Under the pieces are notes generated by a model. The model saw only the letters and a program-made list of their open reading frames with translations, was not told where the DNA came from and did not search any database. This document shows, piece after piece, positions 37,214 to 49,371 of a stretch of 64,000 bases of DNA; the stretch's first letter is position 1, and each line of letters opens with the position of its first letter. Location: positions 1,425,501-1,489,500 of the forward strand of contig CAJHZI010000753.1 of assembly GCA_905160935.1 (NCBI GenBank), written 5' to 3'. The position numbers and the translations under genes are program-made. This DNA is from Enchytraeus crypticus. Its lineage: Eukaryota; Annelida; Clitellata; Enchytraeida; Enchytraeidae.

Positions 37214-37605
37214 GTGTTCTGCCTAGCGGCAGGTTCATGGTACATGTAGAGCTGGTGATAGGTCAGTTTCAGTTTCAGGATCAGTTTCCTCATTCGAAAG
37301 CGATGTCAGTAACGGGGAGCCCAGGATTTGAACCCCACACCTACTGATCTGCGGTTGAGTATCTTACCGACTTCGCCACTGGCTCCAGCTACATGTTTAT
37401 TCACTCCAGTCTGCTTTTATCAAGTTAATCCTTTCACAAAAGATCTTGCCTTACATATTCTTTACGTAGCCTATACTAAGTGGAAAATATGGCTTCTAAG
37501 ATGGTTTCCCTATGCCTTCCTCAGTTTATACTTTGTCGACTCTTATGATACTTGCAGTGAGCGGTTGGTCTATTCTTTAGTGTCTCGACACAACACGGTA
37601 AAACC
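37165..37605 (-). mobile_element. GA-tailed element (family G) with nested family A SINE
   Basis: Minus-oriented element: GA run at 37172-37212, terminal hairpin CCTGCCGCTAGGCAGAACAC, body resuming at 37390 and reaching about 37600. A family A SINE at 37253-37387 splits it. TACATGT occurs on both sides of the SINE as a 7-base target duplication. Confidence 0.8.
37253..37387 (-). mobile_element. tRNA-derived SINE, family A, nested with target duplication
   Basis: Minus copy with box A TGGCGAAGTCGG and box B GGGTTCAAATCC. Flanked by TACATGT duplications within the family G element, which dates it as the later insertion. Confidence 0.88.
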
Positions 37606-38410
37606 AAACAAATAAATCATATTATTTTATCATCAATTTCCTTTTCAAGCAATTTAAAATTAAAAATAAAATTAAAGTAAAGCATACTCGAAGACCCATG
37701 GATATAATAGCAATTATTTAAAATTGTCCCTTTTGGTAAAATTAAGAAAAATCAGAATTCATTAATGAGGAATGGATGGAGAGCCAATTGCCTGATTTTA
37801 ATGGGCTGAAGCTTCACGAAAGAATCCGTTCAAATAGAAATTAAAGTTCGGATTCAAATAGAAATTAAAGTTCAACGTCTGTTTCTACATGACAGAAGAC
37901 CAAATCAGAACTGGTGAAATGTAGCACCAGTCCTGGCCTAGTACTTATCCTGTCTAATCTTAGGATAGTATCCTGCAGTACTTATCCTATCTAATCTATC
38001 TAGTATCTATCTAGCCTAGTATCTATCCTATCCTATCTTATAATGCGGTACTTATTCTATCCTATCTAATAATGCAGTATTTATCCTAACTAATCGTATC
38101 CTATACTATTTACCCTATCTAATAATGCAGTATCTGTTCTATCTAATCGTATCCTATACTATTTACCCTATAGAATGTTATTATGCGTACCTATGATTGA
38201 CGTTCCTAATTCATCAAAGATATTGAAACCAAACTTTAAAGTTTTAAAGTTTGTAAACTCAGCAAGATCGAAACATTTCTCAGAACAATGTTAACAATGT
38301 TAACAATGATATCAGTTTTTTAATCTCTTGAAAACAACAACATCAAGTGTCGAGTGAGACGACAACAACAAGAATACAAGAATTCATTGATCAACAGATT
38401 GCCACTGGAT
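37606..38410. other. Intergenic; degenerate CTATCTAATAATGCAGTATTT repeat
   Basis: Unique AT-rich sequence, plus a degenerate tandem region at about 37935-38180 built from TATCCTATCTAATAATGCAG-like phrases. Confidence 0.6.
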
Positions 38411-38412
38411 GC

Positions 38413-38414
<2 letters not shown>

Positions 38415-38490
<76 letters not shown>

Positions 38491-38605
38491 GAGAAGAGAG
38501 AGAGAGAGAAATAGAGAAGATAGAGAGAGAGGGAGAGAAGAGAGAGAGAGAGAGAGACAGAGAAGAGAGAGAGAAGAGAGAGAAACAGAGAGAGAGAAAG
38601 AGATA
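38415..38605. repeat. (GA)n tract, about 190 bp
   Basis: Long GA/GAA tract on the plus strand. The minus-strand Ser/Leu frame across it is an artefact. Confidence 0.95.
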
Positions 38606-38754
38606 ATTATCCTTATGCTATTGCACATAAGACGGGTTCAAGGAAAGAATAAGAGTTTGAATCCCGACCCACACAATATAAGGACAACATAAAGATTTAA
38701 AGATCATGGAGTTACAATGTGCTGGACTGAACGACTCATATCAGCATTGCTGCA

Positions 38755-38930
38755 AAGCCTACGTTAACGTCAGTTTCATTTCTCGAAAGCGATATCGTTC
38801 ACGGGAAAGCCCGGATTTCAATCCCGCACTCCGAAAACATATTAACATATTATTAACTTATTAACATTTCATCGTAGTTTGCAATTTAATTACTAATTTA
38901 AATCCGTGGTCGGATATCTTACCGAAATCT
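38755..38930 (-). mobile_element. tRNA-derived SINE, family A, interrupted
   Basis: Tail and body at 38755-38830 and head at about 38898-38925 are separated by a 70-base insert. The insert (TATTAACTTATTAACATTTC, TAGTTTGCAATTTAATTA) recurs at about 39385-39440. Confidence 0.65.
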
Positions 38931-38999
38931 CGGTGGAGATGTAATTAAAAACTGTGCAAACCAGTAAAGTCACCTCAGTATGGTAACACTTATGCCGTA

Positions 39000-39245
39000 A
39001 AGTAAAAAATGTAAACACGCATTAAAGTGAAATGATCAACTACGTTAATATCTATCACTTTAAATGCCACACGTTTAAACCGCTAGACAAATTAGACCAT
39101 TTTTCGTGTAGCCAGTCCAGTGAATGTCCGAGATTTTACTCTTAAATCAACGCGGCTGGGATACGAATCCACGAGGGTTGAATTCACCTCAGGATCTGTC
39201 ATTTAAAATTTCATGACGTTACCACTACGCTATTAAGACATTCAA
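39000..39245 (-). mobile_element. tRNA-derived SINE, family B
   Basis: Minus strand: TAGCGTAGTGGTAACG (box A) and GTGGATTCGTATCC (box B position), then CTGAAATTTACTC-like body, AGTCCAGTG..CACTGGACT motif and a TGATCATTTCACTTTAA tail. Copies lie at 54165-54400 (-) and, truncated, at 43985-44105 (+). Confidence 0.78.
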
Positions 39246-39762
39246 GTGCAGTACCTATGTCGGTATAATCTACAGTAGCGGTCTATTGGTTAACACTCGT
39301 GTCACCTGTATGAATCAGATCATTTCTGGTTGTATTTCATTGTCTTACGACTTCTGACTGATCTACGCCCACCTCAATCAGTATATACTAACTTATTAAC
39401 ATTTCATCGTAGTTTGCAATTTAATTAATAATTTAAATTTTAAATATTAACGCCATTATTTATCGCTTGCTTTGTTAGTAAGTACTCTAGACCACATAAG
39501 TATTATATATGTCCAATACGTCCAGTCGTAAAGGCAAATGAACAACGTTAATCGCGCAAATTGAATTCGCCTAATTAATTGACAACTGTAATAAGCTATA
39601 AATATTCATTGTGACGGTAGCTCGATTGAGCCGCATGAATCACAGACGGACCGTTGCTGAAAATATGGCGGACGCTAAGCGAAATTAAGAAAAGTAAAAT
39701 TAAGCTTTCCTGTGTATCTATGTACATCAGCTAACAGTGACTTGAGTGGTGATATGAAAGTC

Positions 39763-40479
39763 TAGTGGCGCATCGGGGGGGCCCAGGGAGCCCGGGCCCC
39801 CCTTAGGCCCGACGATAAAAAATTGTAAACTATATTTTTATTGTTTCTATGGCAAGTTCTAGGTGTAAATATGTTTTAAAGGCGTTAGAGGAGTGGGGGG
39901 GGGGGGGGTACGAGAGGGAACTCGAACAGTCAGACTACCTGGAATTTTCAAATATGGGGCCCACTAGGGACCCATATATTGGAAGGGGGCCCGAAAAATG
40001 TTGACTGTTTCACTAGCTCTCAATTTAACCACTGGTATCAGAGAAAAAAGGGTGTAAGTAAAAAATGTGAACTCTGTCCTGGAGTATTGGTGCAAACAGC
40101 CTTGGCTGGGATCGAGGGGCTTAAGCCCCCCACTTTCCGCCAAAAATAGGTCACTTTTTGCAATTGGTCCAGATCCGCTGAGTTTCTTCAGAGGTGAAAA
40201 AATTAGCCTACTTTTTTCCTAAACAAATGTAGGATTTTAGGCATTTTAGGTTTTCCTCTCACTTTAGTACTGATATGAGTGGGGGGGGAGGGTAAGATAC
40301 AGAGATATACTCACTCTATGAGCCGAGCGCAGTATGCTGAAAAATTTTGAGCCCCCACACACTGCATTTTTTCTGGTTGCGCCATGTCCCGAAGAAAGCG
40401 GAGCGTAAGCAAAAAATGTGTACACTCTCCAAAAAAAATTTCGGGCCCCCCCCTTAAAAAATTCCTGGATCCGCCCCTG
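39763..40479. mobile_element. Non-autonomous hAT-like element with 8-bp target duplication
   Basis: The left end TAGTGGCGCATCGG and the right end CCGGATCCGCCCCTG (read inward as CAGGGGCGGATCC) are imperfect inverted copies. TGAAAGTC flanks both ends (39755-39762 and 40480-40487), an 8-bp duplication as expected for hAT. The interior has G/C runs and no transposase; it may include a second, older element (G-run at about 39896-39908). Confidence 0.78.
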
Positions 40480-40487
40480 TGAAAGTC

Positions 40488-41220
40488 CTACCATTCTTTA
40501 GCTATAGTCCTTGCAAAGATCTCTCGATTGGTTTAAACAGAAAAGCTTCTGCTCTTAATGTTAAACAAATTTAATTTTAATTATATATATACCCATGATA
40601 TATATCTCTAAATCAGAATAGATTGACTAATTAATTTAACTGCATAACTGCGCTTTAGACAGTTTGGAACATAGCTAAAATATGAAAAATATGCAATCTA
40701 TGTCTAGAGCAGAAAACTGGGTGAGTGATTATAATTTTCATTTCTAGGATTCAAGGAGAGATATAAGAAAGAGATCTATCCGGTCAGTATAACATCCATG
40801 GCGGCAACACTTAAAGAGCCCCTGACTCCTGAGATGTCAGGCGCCATCTTGAATCATTAATCCACCGAGTGTGTGACGCGTTGCCGTTGGTTACAGAAAC
40901 TAAAACAATTGACAAGAGCATAAAATCTTTCTCGTAAAATGTTCTTTCAAAGAAAAATATTTTTTCTTCAATCGACAGATCTTGAAACCACCCTACCTCC
41001 ATCCCCTACTCCCCCTATATCCTCCCCTACCCGGGTGCAACGTGTTGTAGGACACTTGGCGTGGTATCTGTTCTCTGAGAACACTGACTCTAATAAATCA
41101 TTCAGCGGTTTGGATGAGAATTGTGAACGCATTGCCTCTCCGCATAGAAAAACCTTCTTTCGACTAATTATTCTTTTGTATTACTCAATCGAGGTCGTCC
41201 TGGTATAATATCGTTATCAC
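40488..41220. other. Intergenic; possible unrecognised exon near 40980-41110
   Basis: Mostly unique. A plus-strand frame at 40939-41208 contains a Pro/Ser segment and RVQRVVGHLAWYLFSENTDS, preceded by a possible acceptor ATCGACAG at 40978. No family is recognised and no donor stands out. Confidence 0.3.
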
Positions 41221-41221
41221 G

Positions 41222-41345
41222 AGCCTTTGATGACAGAGGTTAAGTTCGTGTTGACTAGGGCTAAGGTCATGATAACAGGGGTTAAGGTCGTGATAAAAGG
41301 GGTTAAGGTCTGTTATAAAAGGGTTAAGGCCGCTATGAGATAATC
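41222..41345. repeat. Tandem GGGGTTAAGGTCGTGATAA-type repeat, about five copies
   Basis: Degenerate 19-24 base units. No gene. Confidence 0.8.
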
Positions 41346-43820
41346 GATGGCTTTGCACTGTTTGCAGTGATAAATCTTGTTGCATTGTATTTAGACGTTG
41401 ATCACGAGTCTCTACTTCAGAGACTTTGAGTTGTTGGTTTCGATTTAGTGCGATGTGTGTGCATTGTTCACACTAATTAAAGTAATTAATGTCCCAGCGC
41501 ATTAATATTGTAACTAGCGATGAAACTTGTTTGTGGTGAAATGTGGATTTAAAAAAAAAAAAAAAGAATGAGATAATTGATTTAGTGAATATTTAAAATT
41601 TCTGCTTTACTTTAAATTTGTGCGATTTTGCCGCTTTTATGCTTTTGTAAAACATGTTTTATTGTTCAAATGTGAAGTGTGATTTGGATTAAATTTAACA
41701 ATGTAATGTCAGATTGTTAATATTGTAAAACTTAATCTTTCTTTACGTTATCAAGATTGGCGCTTCTATAATTGTCGAAGATTCTGCAGTTTAATTAGGC
41801 CAAATTCATTTATTCATTCCTTCCTTCATTCATTCATTTACTGATTTTCCGACTAAGATATAGAATGTAAGAGAACGGCAGAGTAGATCATGAGCAAATG
41901 AAACAGTACTTTGGAATGAATTTCTGGATTTTGGAATTTGCACCGTTTTTGGACCTTCTTTTTTTGCTCGCCGGCTTGATTTTGTCTCAATAGTGCTCGA
42001 TGTTGTCATTGATGACTGTAGCACTCTAATTGTTGTTATTATTATTACAGATGGGCTAAGTTGAGCTGCAGAATGAAAAAGAAAAAGAGACTAAGAAATA
42101 AATTACAGTCTATAGTAAAATGGAGACATAGTTATGAGGCAATAGAGTATAATGGAGTTATAAGAGTGGAGGCTAGAGAGAGAGAGAGAGAGAGAGAAGA
42201 GAGGGAGAGAGATTGAGATTGAGAGAGAGATAGAGATAGAGAGAGAGAGAGAGAAAGAGAAAGAGAGAGAGGGAGAGGCTTCATTATAGAAATATGTCAG
42301 ATTTAAATTAGCGCAACTTAGCTAGATGCTAATTTACATGTAGGTCTACTCATTGCTATTTATTGCATTTTTTAATTAGAACTGTAGAACTGAAAAACAT
42401 TCAGCTTTGGAAGTTAAAGTACTTAGATCTGGAAATACTTGGTTCAGCACGATCAACAAATAATTGAAAATTTGAACATTTCATGAAAAGATGCTGTGAG
42501 GGTTGCTGAAGACAGAAAAGAATAGAGGAATGTTGCCGCCCTATGTTCTCTTCAGAACGCAAGGAACTGACCATTTCAACTACTGGGAAAATTGTTTCCG
42601 TGATACTCAAATCTATTGGAAAGAAGAGTACAAAGATATGAAAGAGTACCATTTCTGAACAATTGTTATAGAAAATCGATGTTGATTATAGTTACCTATG
42701 AGATATTCAGTAACAAAAGCTAAATAATGAACCGAATGAAACATTAATAAGGTCAGAGTCACGGTAAACAATACATATCGTGTATTAGACTAATACTATT
42801 TCCGAATGTGTTGCGGTAAAACTGTGTTTGTTGGAAGTAAAAAATGTTTTCATAAAATATGTTTATAGGAGAGTAAATTTTCTTAAAACCATCGACCCTA
42901 CTTAGGCCTATTCAGGAGCAGGACATCTGAAAACTGTGTTGTTAACCAGCGCATTTAATTATTTGAAATACCTCCATCGTCGTAATAACTACTCATCATC
43001 ATCATCATCATCAACAACATCATCATCATCATCATCTTCTCTTCAATCCCAGTTTAACTAGAGTAGGGAGTTTTGTTAAAGTTTATTCATTCGTTTAAGT
43101 TTTTGTAGCAATTACTAGAGCTTGGACGCTCAACAACCGAATACCCTTTCTGACTTCGGTTTGGATCTTAGTGCTTTAGTCGCCTTCTACTACACGTGCA
43201 TATTTACACAAACACGGTTGGTCTATTCTTCAAGAACTTTTCTGTGTTTGTTTGACTCTGTACGTTCTACTCCCACTAAATGGTGAAATAAAGATTATAT
43301 AGTATTTCGCTACGTATTTATTTATTTAGTTATTGCATAGTATTTATGCGTATTTACCACAATCATACACAATACCTGCACATACAGGTCCGCGTATCGG
43401 TATTTTAAGGTTAGCTTTACCAGCTTTCTTACAATCATACCAATGGAACCGTTATAACTAAACTCAACTAGAATGAAATGTCTCAGGGAAACATAGACAC
43501 AAATGAAGTTACTGTTGAGCTGCGATCACTTCTGGGCTCGCGTATTAGTTAAGTTAGAGTTTTTTGCTATCCAAGCAATCGATGACAAGTATCGAGTTGT
43601 CAGCGAGGCTTTAAGGAACCGGATACAATCGGATATAACCGGATACGACCGGATCGATCTTCTAATGCTTCCTAGCAGTACAATACCACTCGTTGACCTT
43701 AGAGTTATTCTGTGGGAAACAAGTTAAAGAGAATGTGAGTCAAGGATCTTATGAAATGTCATATGGTGTATCCAGAGGATATGTGGAAATGTATAATGGA
43801 CTTCAACATATTCCACTGGA
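41346..43820. other. Intergenic; family T repeat, (GA)n, (ATC)n and old repeat fragments
   Basis: Family T copy at 41925-42050 (+). (GA)n at 42173-42275. (ATC)n at 42993-43035. Old interspersed fragment at 43130-43250, shared with 57385-57490. A SINE A tail fragment sits at 43408-43430. Frames at 42401-42652 and 43503-43727 have no recognisable content. Confidence 0.6.
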
Positions 43821-43932
43821 GGCTGGAGCCAGTGGCTACCTCGGTAAGATCAGTATGTGAGGGGTTAAAATCCTGGGCTCGCCCGTCACTGACATCGCTT
43901 TCGAGTGAGCAAACTGACGTTAACATTAGCTT
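43821..43932 (+). mobile_element. tRNA-derived SINE, family A
   Basis: Plus copy: GGCTGGAGCCAGTGGCTACC, a shortened head middle, GGGGTTAAAATCCTGGGCTC, and CGTTAACATTAGCTTTAG. Confidence 0.85.
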
Positions 43933-43984
43933 TAGTTTTATTGCGTCTGCCATCAATGGCTTCCGTTTAGTTAATACCCTAGCT

Positions 43985-44105
43985 TGTAAGCATGAGTGTC
44001 TCAATAGCGTAGGGGTAACGTCATGAAGTTTTAAGTGGGAGATCTTGAGGTGAATTGAACCCTCGTGAGTTCGATTCTCAGCCGCGCTGGTCTGAGAGTA
44101 AAAAA
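43985..44105 (+). mobile_element. tRNA-derived SINE, family B, 5' part
   Basis: GTCTCAATAGCGTAGGGGTA (box A) and GAGTTCGATTCTCAGC (box B), then the CTGAGAGTAAAA body start, truncated into a GA tract at 44108-44150. The 162-codon minus-strand frame here is a product of these repeats. Confidence 0.78.
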
Positions 44106-44780
44106 CAGACAGACAGACGGAGAGAAAGATAGAAAGAGAGAGAGAGAGAGTGTGTGTGAAAAAGAGAATAGTGTTACTGCTTAATAAATTTATGTATTTT
44201 AAAACCTGATGTTGATATTGTCTTCTTGCAGCGCGAATAAAAGTCAATATTATTATTCCTTGAGGATAAAGGTATAATTTTATAAAAAATAAAAATTATT
44301 TTTTATTTAGGTTATAATTATTAATTCGTTACAAAAAGCAACGATTACTAATAACCAAATAAAGAGGAAAAGGAGGAAATAACGAAAACTACAAAAACAG
44401 TAATCAAGAAAGGAAACTATGTAGCACGTGCGAATGTCATGTGTGTAACCATATGGAATAAATAAATAAATTAAATTAATAATAAAGTCTGGCCAAGTTA
44501 TGATAAAGTTACGATACAGTAATGATAAAGTTCTTTTAGCCACTTCCAAATAGGTTAGTGCTAAATACTTTAGCAAATCGTCATGATTTGTCAAATGGCT
44601 GTTCCTGAGGTCCTTGGTTCAAATTCCCGGTAGAGCTGATCAGAGAGTAAAATCTCAGACATTCACGGGACTGGTAACACTGATAATTTACTACCGTCTA
44701 ATTGTTAAACAAGTGGAAAAACATATGGTAGATGTCATCACAGACTATAACATCACTGCATTGAGTGTTTAACAATCAAT
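44106..44780. other. Intergenic; SINE-like fragment at 44580-44765
   Basis: Fragment with GGTTCAAATTCCCGGTAGAG, GAGTAAAATCTCAGACATTC and a body shared in part with 53330-53480; a tRNA-derived relative of family B. The rest is unique AT-rich sequence. Confidence 0.55.
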
Positions 44781-44785
44781 TTGTG

Positions 44786-44885
44786 ATCAATCAGTATGTG
44801 CGGGGTTCAGATCCTGGGCTCTCCCGTCACTGACATCGCTTTCGAGCGAGGAAACTGATGTTAACATTAGCTTTACCAGCTTTTT
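44786..44885 (+). mobile_element. tRNA-derived SINE, family A, 5'-truncated
   Basis: GATCAATCAGTATGTGCGGG, GGTTCAGATCCTGGGCTC, body and TTAGCTTTACCAGCTTTTT tail. Confidence 0.83.
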
Positions 44886-45785
44886 AAAACTTTACTTTTT
44901 AATCTACATTTTCAATATACAGAGCGTCATTTATTCAGAACGCTTTATTCTCATACTGTACGTCTTAAAGTTTATTTTTTCTTGGATTCTGTTTGAGATA
45001 ATCTCTTGTTTAATAACTATTCTCTACAACTGATCCCCTTCTTATTGTTTCTCTTCTACCATTGCAGTAGAAGAAATGCTAAATCAATGAATTCAACCGC
45101 AATATGTTTATAGTGTTGTCTACTTTTTATCAGTTCACACTGGTTGACCTTCAAGATTTGTTTTCGTTATGTAAGTCCGTAGGCCTTCTTAATGGGAGCT
45201 GTGTAACAATGTGCGTGGTGTAACGTCTGAAATTGATCTTTTACTCTTAAAATCTTGTCGTCTCAAGAAACTCTTTGAATTTCACTACACGGAGAAACAA
45301 TGCAATGTGCCTTAATGCTGCAGACTCCTAAAAGGCAGTTTTTAAAGCAGAATATTTGCAATTTTTTTCTCAGAGATCGATTATACTTTAAACATTAACA
45401 TTAGCTTTACCCGCTTAGACACAGCATCAGACATATTATATTTTATATATGAAACATACATTAGGATTATTGAATATACATTATATTATTACTAAATATA
45501 CATTATTTTTGTATATTAGGCTGCATCAGTTCGTAACGAACCCCAACTCTTCAGCACAGATTCCAGAGAACCCGTGTTATAACACTCGTGTTGTAAATGT
45601 TAATTTTGAGAAATTGTGAGGGTGAATGTACCTGCATAATGACTTAGAGAAAGGCTTATCGTGCACAGATAATTTTTCGTTTTATTTGTTTAGTTTATTT
45701 TCGTGAACTTTATTTACACTATGTATTTGCATTTTGTTGTTTTTTTGTAGTGCATTGCGCAATGAATGTGTGTTGTTTGTCCCAG
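44886..45785. other. Intergenic, no gene seen
   Basis: AT-rich unique sequence; a SINE A tail fragment at about 45388-45412. Confidence 0.6.
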
Positions 45786-45796
45786 TTGCGAAATAA

Positions 45797-45850
<54 letters not shown>

Positions 45851-46527
45851 TGTGTTTTTTATAACTGATACCCCATATTATTTTACAATAAAGTCGTAAG
45901 GAGTTGACGGACGGTTTTGAAATTTAAAAAACTTGACCAGCAGCCAATTCTACCAAGCATATTGAAATTTCGTTTGAATATCTTTAATATTGTGAAAGTT
46001 ATAGTTTTGCGAATAGAAGTGGGGTCAGATAGGAAATTTCCAGTAGAGGATTACGGTATGTTGCATGCAGCGTAGAATTATCTCTATAGAAATTATAGCG
46101 AACACGTAACATACAATTTCTGCTAAAGCTATTTGAAGAGCAATCATTTCTTTTCAAAACGACGTAAAATACGTGCTGATATTTTCTTAATTACAAAATT
46201 TATTGAACTCTTAATGCATGCATTGCAATAGCTGTGCTCTCATCGTCTCACGGCAGCTGAGTTCTCGCCTAGCACACGTAGTCCTAAGGACTTAATGCAT
46301 ACATTAAAAGTAACGTACCGCAATCCTGTACTGGAAATTTCTTATCTGACCCCACTCCTATACGCAAAACTATAACTTTCACGTTATTAAAGATATTCGA
46401 ACGAAATTTATCTGATGTTTTGTAGAATTGGCTGCTGGTCACGTACTGCAAATTTCAAGAACATCGGTCAACACACTATAACTTAATTGTTAAAATAATT
46501 AGGGGTATCAGATATAAAAAACACAGT
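45786..46527. mobile_element. Large foldback element, copy 2, inserted at a (TA)n tract
   Basis: (AT)n at 45798-45846 leads directly into CACTGTGTTTTTTATAACTG at 45848. The right end TATAAAAAACACAG closes at about 46526 and returns to TATATATA. The arms match the copy at 11041, but the centre is shorter (about 680 versus 845 bp). Insertion into TA agrees with the first copy. Confidence 0.82.
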
Positions 46528-46838
46528 ATATATATAAAGCTTGTGCTACTATAGAAACTTTGCTATAATATGTGTCTTATATAATAAGTGTTATAGAATC
46601 TGTGTTATAGAACGTGCGCTTAGTTACAGGAATATTGTATACTTGAAATTGTTAATTTGTTATGGTCTAATATAATTAATAAACTGATTTTAACTCTACA
46701 TTGTAAATATTTCAATGTTGTTTTATTAAAAAGATTCAGTTGTTAGAAAGTAAAAGTTGACTATTTAATATCTACACAATCATTTCCAAACCTACCGGTT
46801 ATAAAATGATACAATTTGTATATTTTCAGCATCACGCT
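46528..46838. other. Intergenic, no gene seen
   Basis: AT-rich unique sequence. Confidence 0.6.
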
Positions 46839-46998
46839 TTATATTGTTGCAAGCTGCTGCAGCTCCTACAAGCTGCTGAAGTTTCTACAAGCTACTGCAG
46901 CTGCTACGAGCTTCTGTTGCTGCTACAAGCTGCTGAATATTCTACAAGCTGCTACAAGCTTCTGCAGCTGCTATAAGCTACTACAGCTGCTGCAAGGA
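46839..46998. repeat. CTACAAGCTGCTGCAG-type degenerate repeat
   Basis: Degenerate array of CTACAAGCTGCTG / AAGCTGCTGCAGCTG phrases, self-complementary in parts (CAGCTG, AAGCTT). No gene. Confidence 0.85.
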
Positions 46999-48025
46999 AG
47001 TGGGTTAAGTTTGTAGAGATAGATTTTTGTCAAACTATAAAACCTCCTAGCGCCATACTGTCAGCCCAGTTATATGTCGATACAGCGACTTCCTTAAATA
47101 TTTCTTTAGAATAGAGAATGGCAAACGTGATCAGTATAGTGCGAAGATGGTAAACAAAAACAATTCCCTGTCGCGTATGAACAAAGCTTGTGTGCTTAAG
47201 CTAAGCTGCACTAAATGCGATATATCGTCAATGATAGATCTTCTTTAGAAAATTAGGCCTACCTTTGGAAAAGATATAAATTATGGCGCATTAATTAAAT
47301 ATTCTCTTGCATAATAACAACAACAATAACAATAATTAGAGTGCCACAGTCATCAATGACAACATCGAGCACTATAGAGACAAAATCAAGCCGGCGAGCA
47401 AAAAGAAGGGCCAAAAACTGTGCCAATTCCAAATTCCTGAAACAAATTCTAAAGATATTTAGATAAATATCGGGGAAAAATAAATAAGTAAAAATATTAG
47501 ATAATAAAGATATTAAGTTAAATATCGGAGAGAGGGTATACATAGCGATATAGCGTTGAATAAACAATGCCTTGACATTTTAGAATTTATTAAAGAAATT
47601 TATTAAAATAATTTATTACAGAAAGTAAATAAGGGACATTAATATTTCATTCTTTTCAACTGACTCTGAAATCACGTCTAATTTAAGGGCTTTTCGAAAT
47701 TATTAGTGGGTTTACAGTGAAGCTCAGAAGCCTGAAGGGCTTCTCTTCTTGGCAAATGGACCCTATCATCGCTGTGGTTGATCAACTGACCGAACAACTA
47801 AAGCAGTAGTCAGGCTAGACTGAGTGATGATACAGTTCTCAATGAGAAATACAGGCTAATTTCTAAACATATTACTATATCAAAGGTGCTATATAGAAAA
47901 CAGCATGTTTCGAGATCCAATTTGTATTGATTTCATTCTTTCCAAAGTACACCCAGGTTATGAACGTTCCGCTGATGTAGTATAATAAAATCTAAAATAA
48001 ATTAAAAATAAGGGTGTTTTGTAGG
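46999..48025. other. Intergenic; family T repeat at 47320-47460
   Basis: A minus-oriented family T copy with its AAC/AAT tail at 47315-47335. The 90-codon minus frame at 47295-47567 runs through it and is not a gene. The rest is unique. Confidence 0.6.
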
Positions 48026-48400
48026 CTCTCTCTGCAGTGCACTGCCAAGTGTCAGGTTCAAGGTACATATTTATACTCAAAGTCTGCTTTCTTGCTTCAT
48101 AAGAGCACTCATTTGATCAACAAGTTAATCCTTTCACAAAGTCTATGCCTTATCCATTCCTTATATAGCCTATAGCTTGGGAAAGTATGGCTTCTGAGGT
48201 GGTTTCCAGTTGCCTTCCTCAGTTAGATGGATTAATTACCATTTATTCTTGAGGGAAAATATTTCATGATGAGGTGGGTCCCCTCTTGCCATCCTCAGCT
48301 CCTGCCTTTAGTCGCCTATTACGTACACGCGGAAAATTGTTTGCGGTTGCCCTATTCTGCAGTGGCCCAACCACACCCGAGCACAATACGGGGAATTGCA
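48026..48400 (-). mobile_element. GA-tailed element (family G)
   Basis: Minus-oriented: short GA run, CCTGACACTTGGCAGTGCAC hairpin, TTGAACC-type junction, and a body matching 3026-3200 base for base over long stretches (for example CTTATCCATTCCTTATATAG). It extends to a divergent region near 48400. Confidence 0.72.
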
Positions 48401-48519
48401 GGCTATAGCTCTAATATGTATATAGCGCTACTCAGAGATAAATTTAGTCACGGACGTCTCAAACATCATAATTTAGAGCTGATGACTCATCCAAGTAAGC
48501 ACAAGCTAGAGATAAACAT

Positions 48520-48780
48520 TTATACCACATACACGTAGACAGTTGATAAATGTTTTAAGAAATAGGAAGAAGAGTTGGACAGGACACATTCTAAGGGGGA
48601 AAGGTCCATTAAAAGAGGCTATAGAAGGTAGAATGGAAGGAAAAAGAGGCAGGGGCAGGCCGAGATTAGGTATATTAGATGATTTAAAGACCCACTCATA
48701 TGTGGAAATGAAGAGAAAAGCGGAAGACAGAGAAGAGTGGAGGCGTTAAATAACATAGACCTTGCAGTAGGCAGTGTACA
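48520..48780 (+). mobile_element. RTE-like LINE C-terminal fragment
   Basis: It encodes KKSWTGHILRGKGPLKEAIE, GRMEGKRGRGRPRLGILDDL and KTHSYVEMKRKAEDREEWRR with a stop, then the 3' end with CCTTGCAGTAGGCAGTGTAC. WTGHILRG..LL/K..IEG...GRGRPR is characteristic of RTE-clade C-termini. 5'-truncated. Confidence 0.82.
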
Positions 48781-49065
48781 AGAGACAGACCTACCTTTTC
48801 TGATCTTTCTTTGCGTCCTTTTTCTTTGCTGAGGTGAGAAGTACTGACATTTTGCGAGAGGATTGAAGAAAGACTCTGCTATGATGGAAGGCTCTCTGGA
48901 TAAAGATCTGCCTGTAAGCTGTCTGTAGGTTTACTGATAAGTTTGTGCGTCTGTAATTAGCCGATCAGCTGAGAGGGTTAACAATCAACTGAATTTATCA
49001 ACTGCGAGGAAAACGAAGCGATGTGAGTCATCTGCAACAGTAGATCAACAATTACTTTAGATGTA
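48781..49065. other. Intergenic, no gene seen
   Basis: Unique sequence between a LINE end and a SINE; nothing supported. Confidence 0.55.
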
Positions 49066-49068
49066 AAA

Positions 49069-49203
49069 AAGCTGGTAACGCTAATTTTAACGTCAGTTAC
49101 CTCACTCGAAAGCAATGTCAGTGACGGGAAAGCCCAGGATTTAAACCCGCACATACTGATCAGCGGTCGAATATCTCACCGACATCGCCACTGGCTCCAG
49201 CCA
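49069..49203 (-). mobile_element. tRNA-derived SINE, family A, near full length
   Basis: Minus copy with GGCTGGAGCCAGTGGCGATG, GTGAGATATTCGACCGCTGA, GGGTTTAAATCCTGGGCTTT and tail TTACCAGCTTTTTT. Confidence 0.86.
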
Positions 49204-49371
49204 GTATATGGTATATACGTGTAGCAGATCTACCACTTATACTAGAGTTAGGGATTTTTGAAAATAGACTAATTAATTAATTATTAATTAGATTACTAGA
49301 AGTTGAACATTCTGGCAATGGCAACCGATCTCAAACTGCACAACGTGCTGCATAATAAAAACTAATAACTG

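Noticed and set aside
40939..41208. Exon of a conserved gene
   Set aside because: Protein-like composition over about 45 residues, but no family, donor or phase partner.
43759..44247. 162-codon minus-strand frame
   Set aside because: It runs through a GA tract and two SINEs in antisense; no conserved content.
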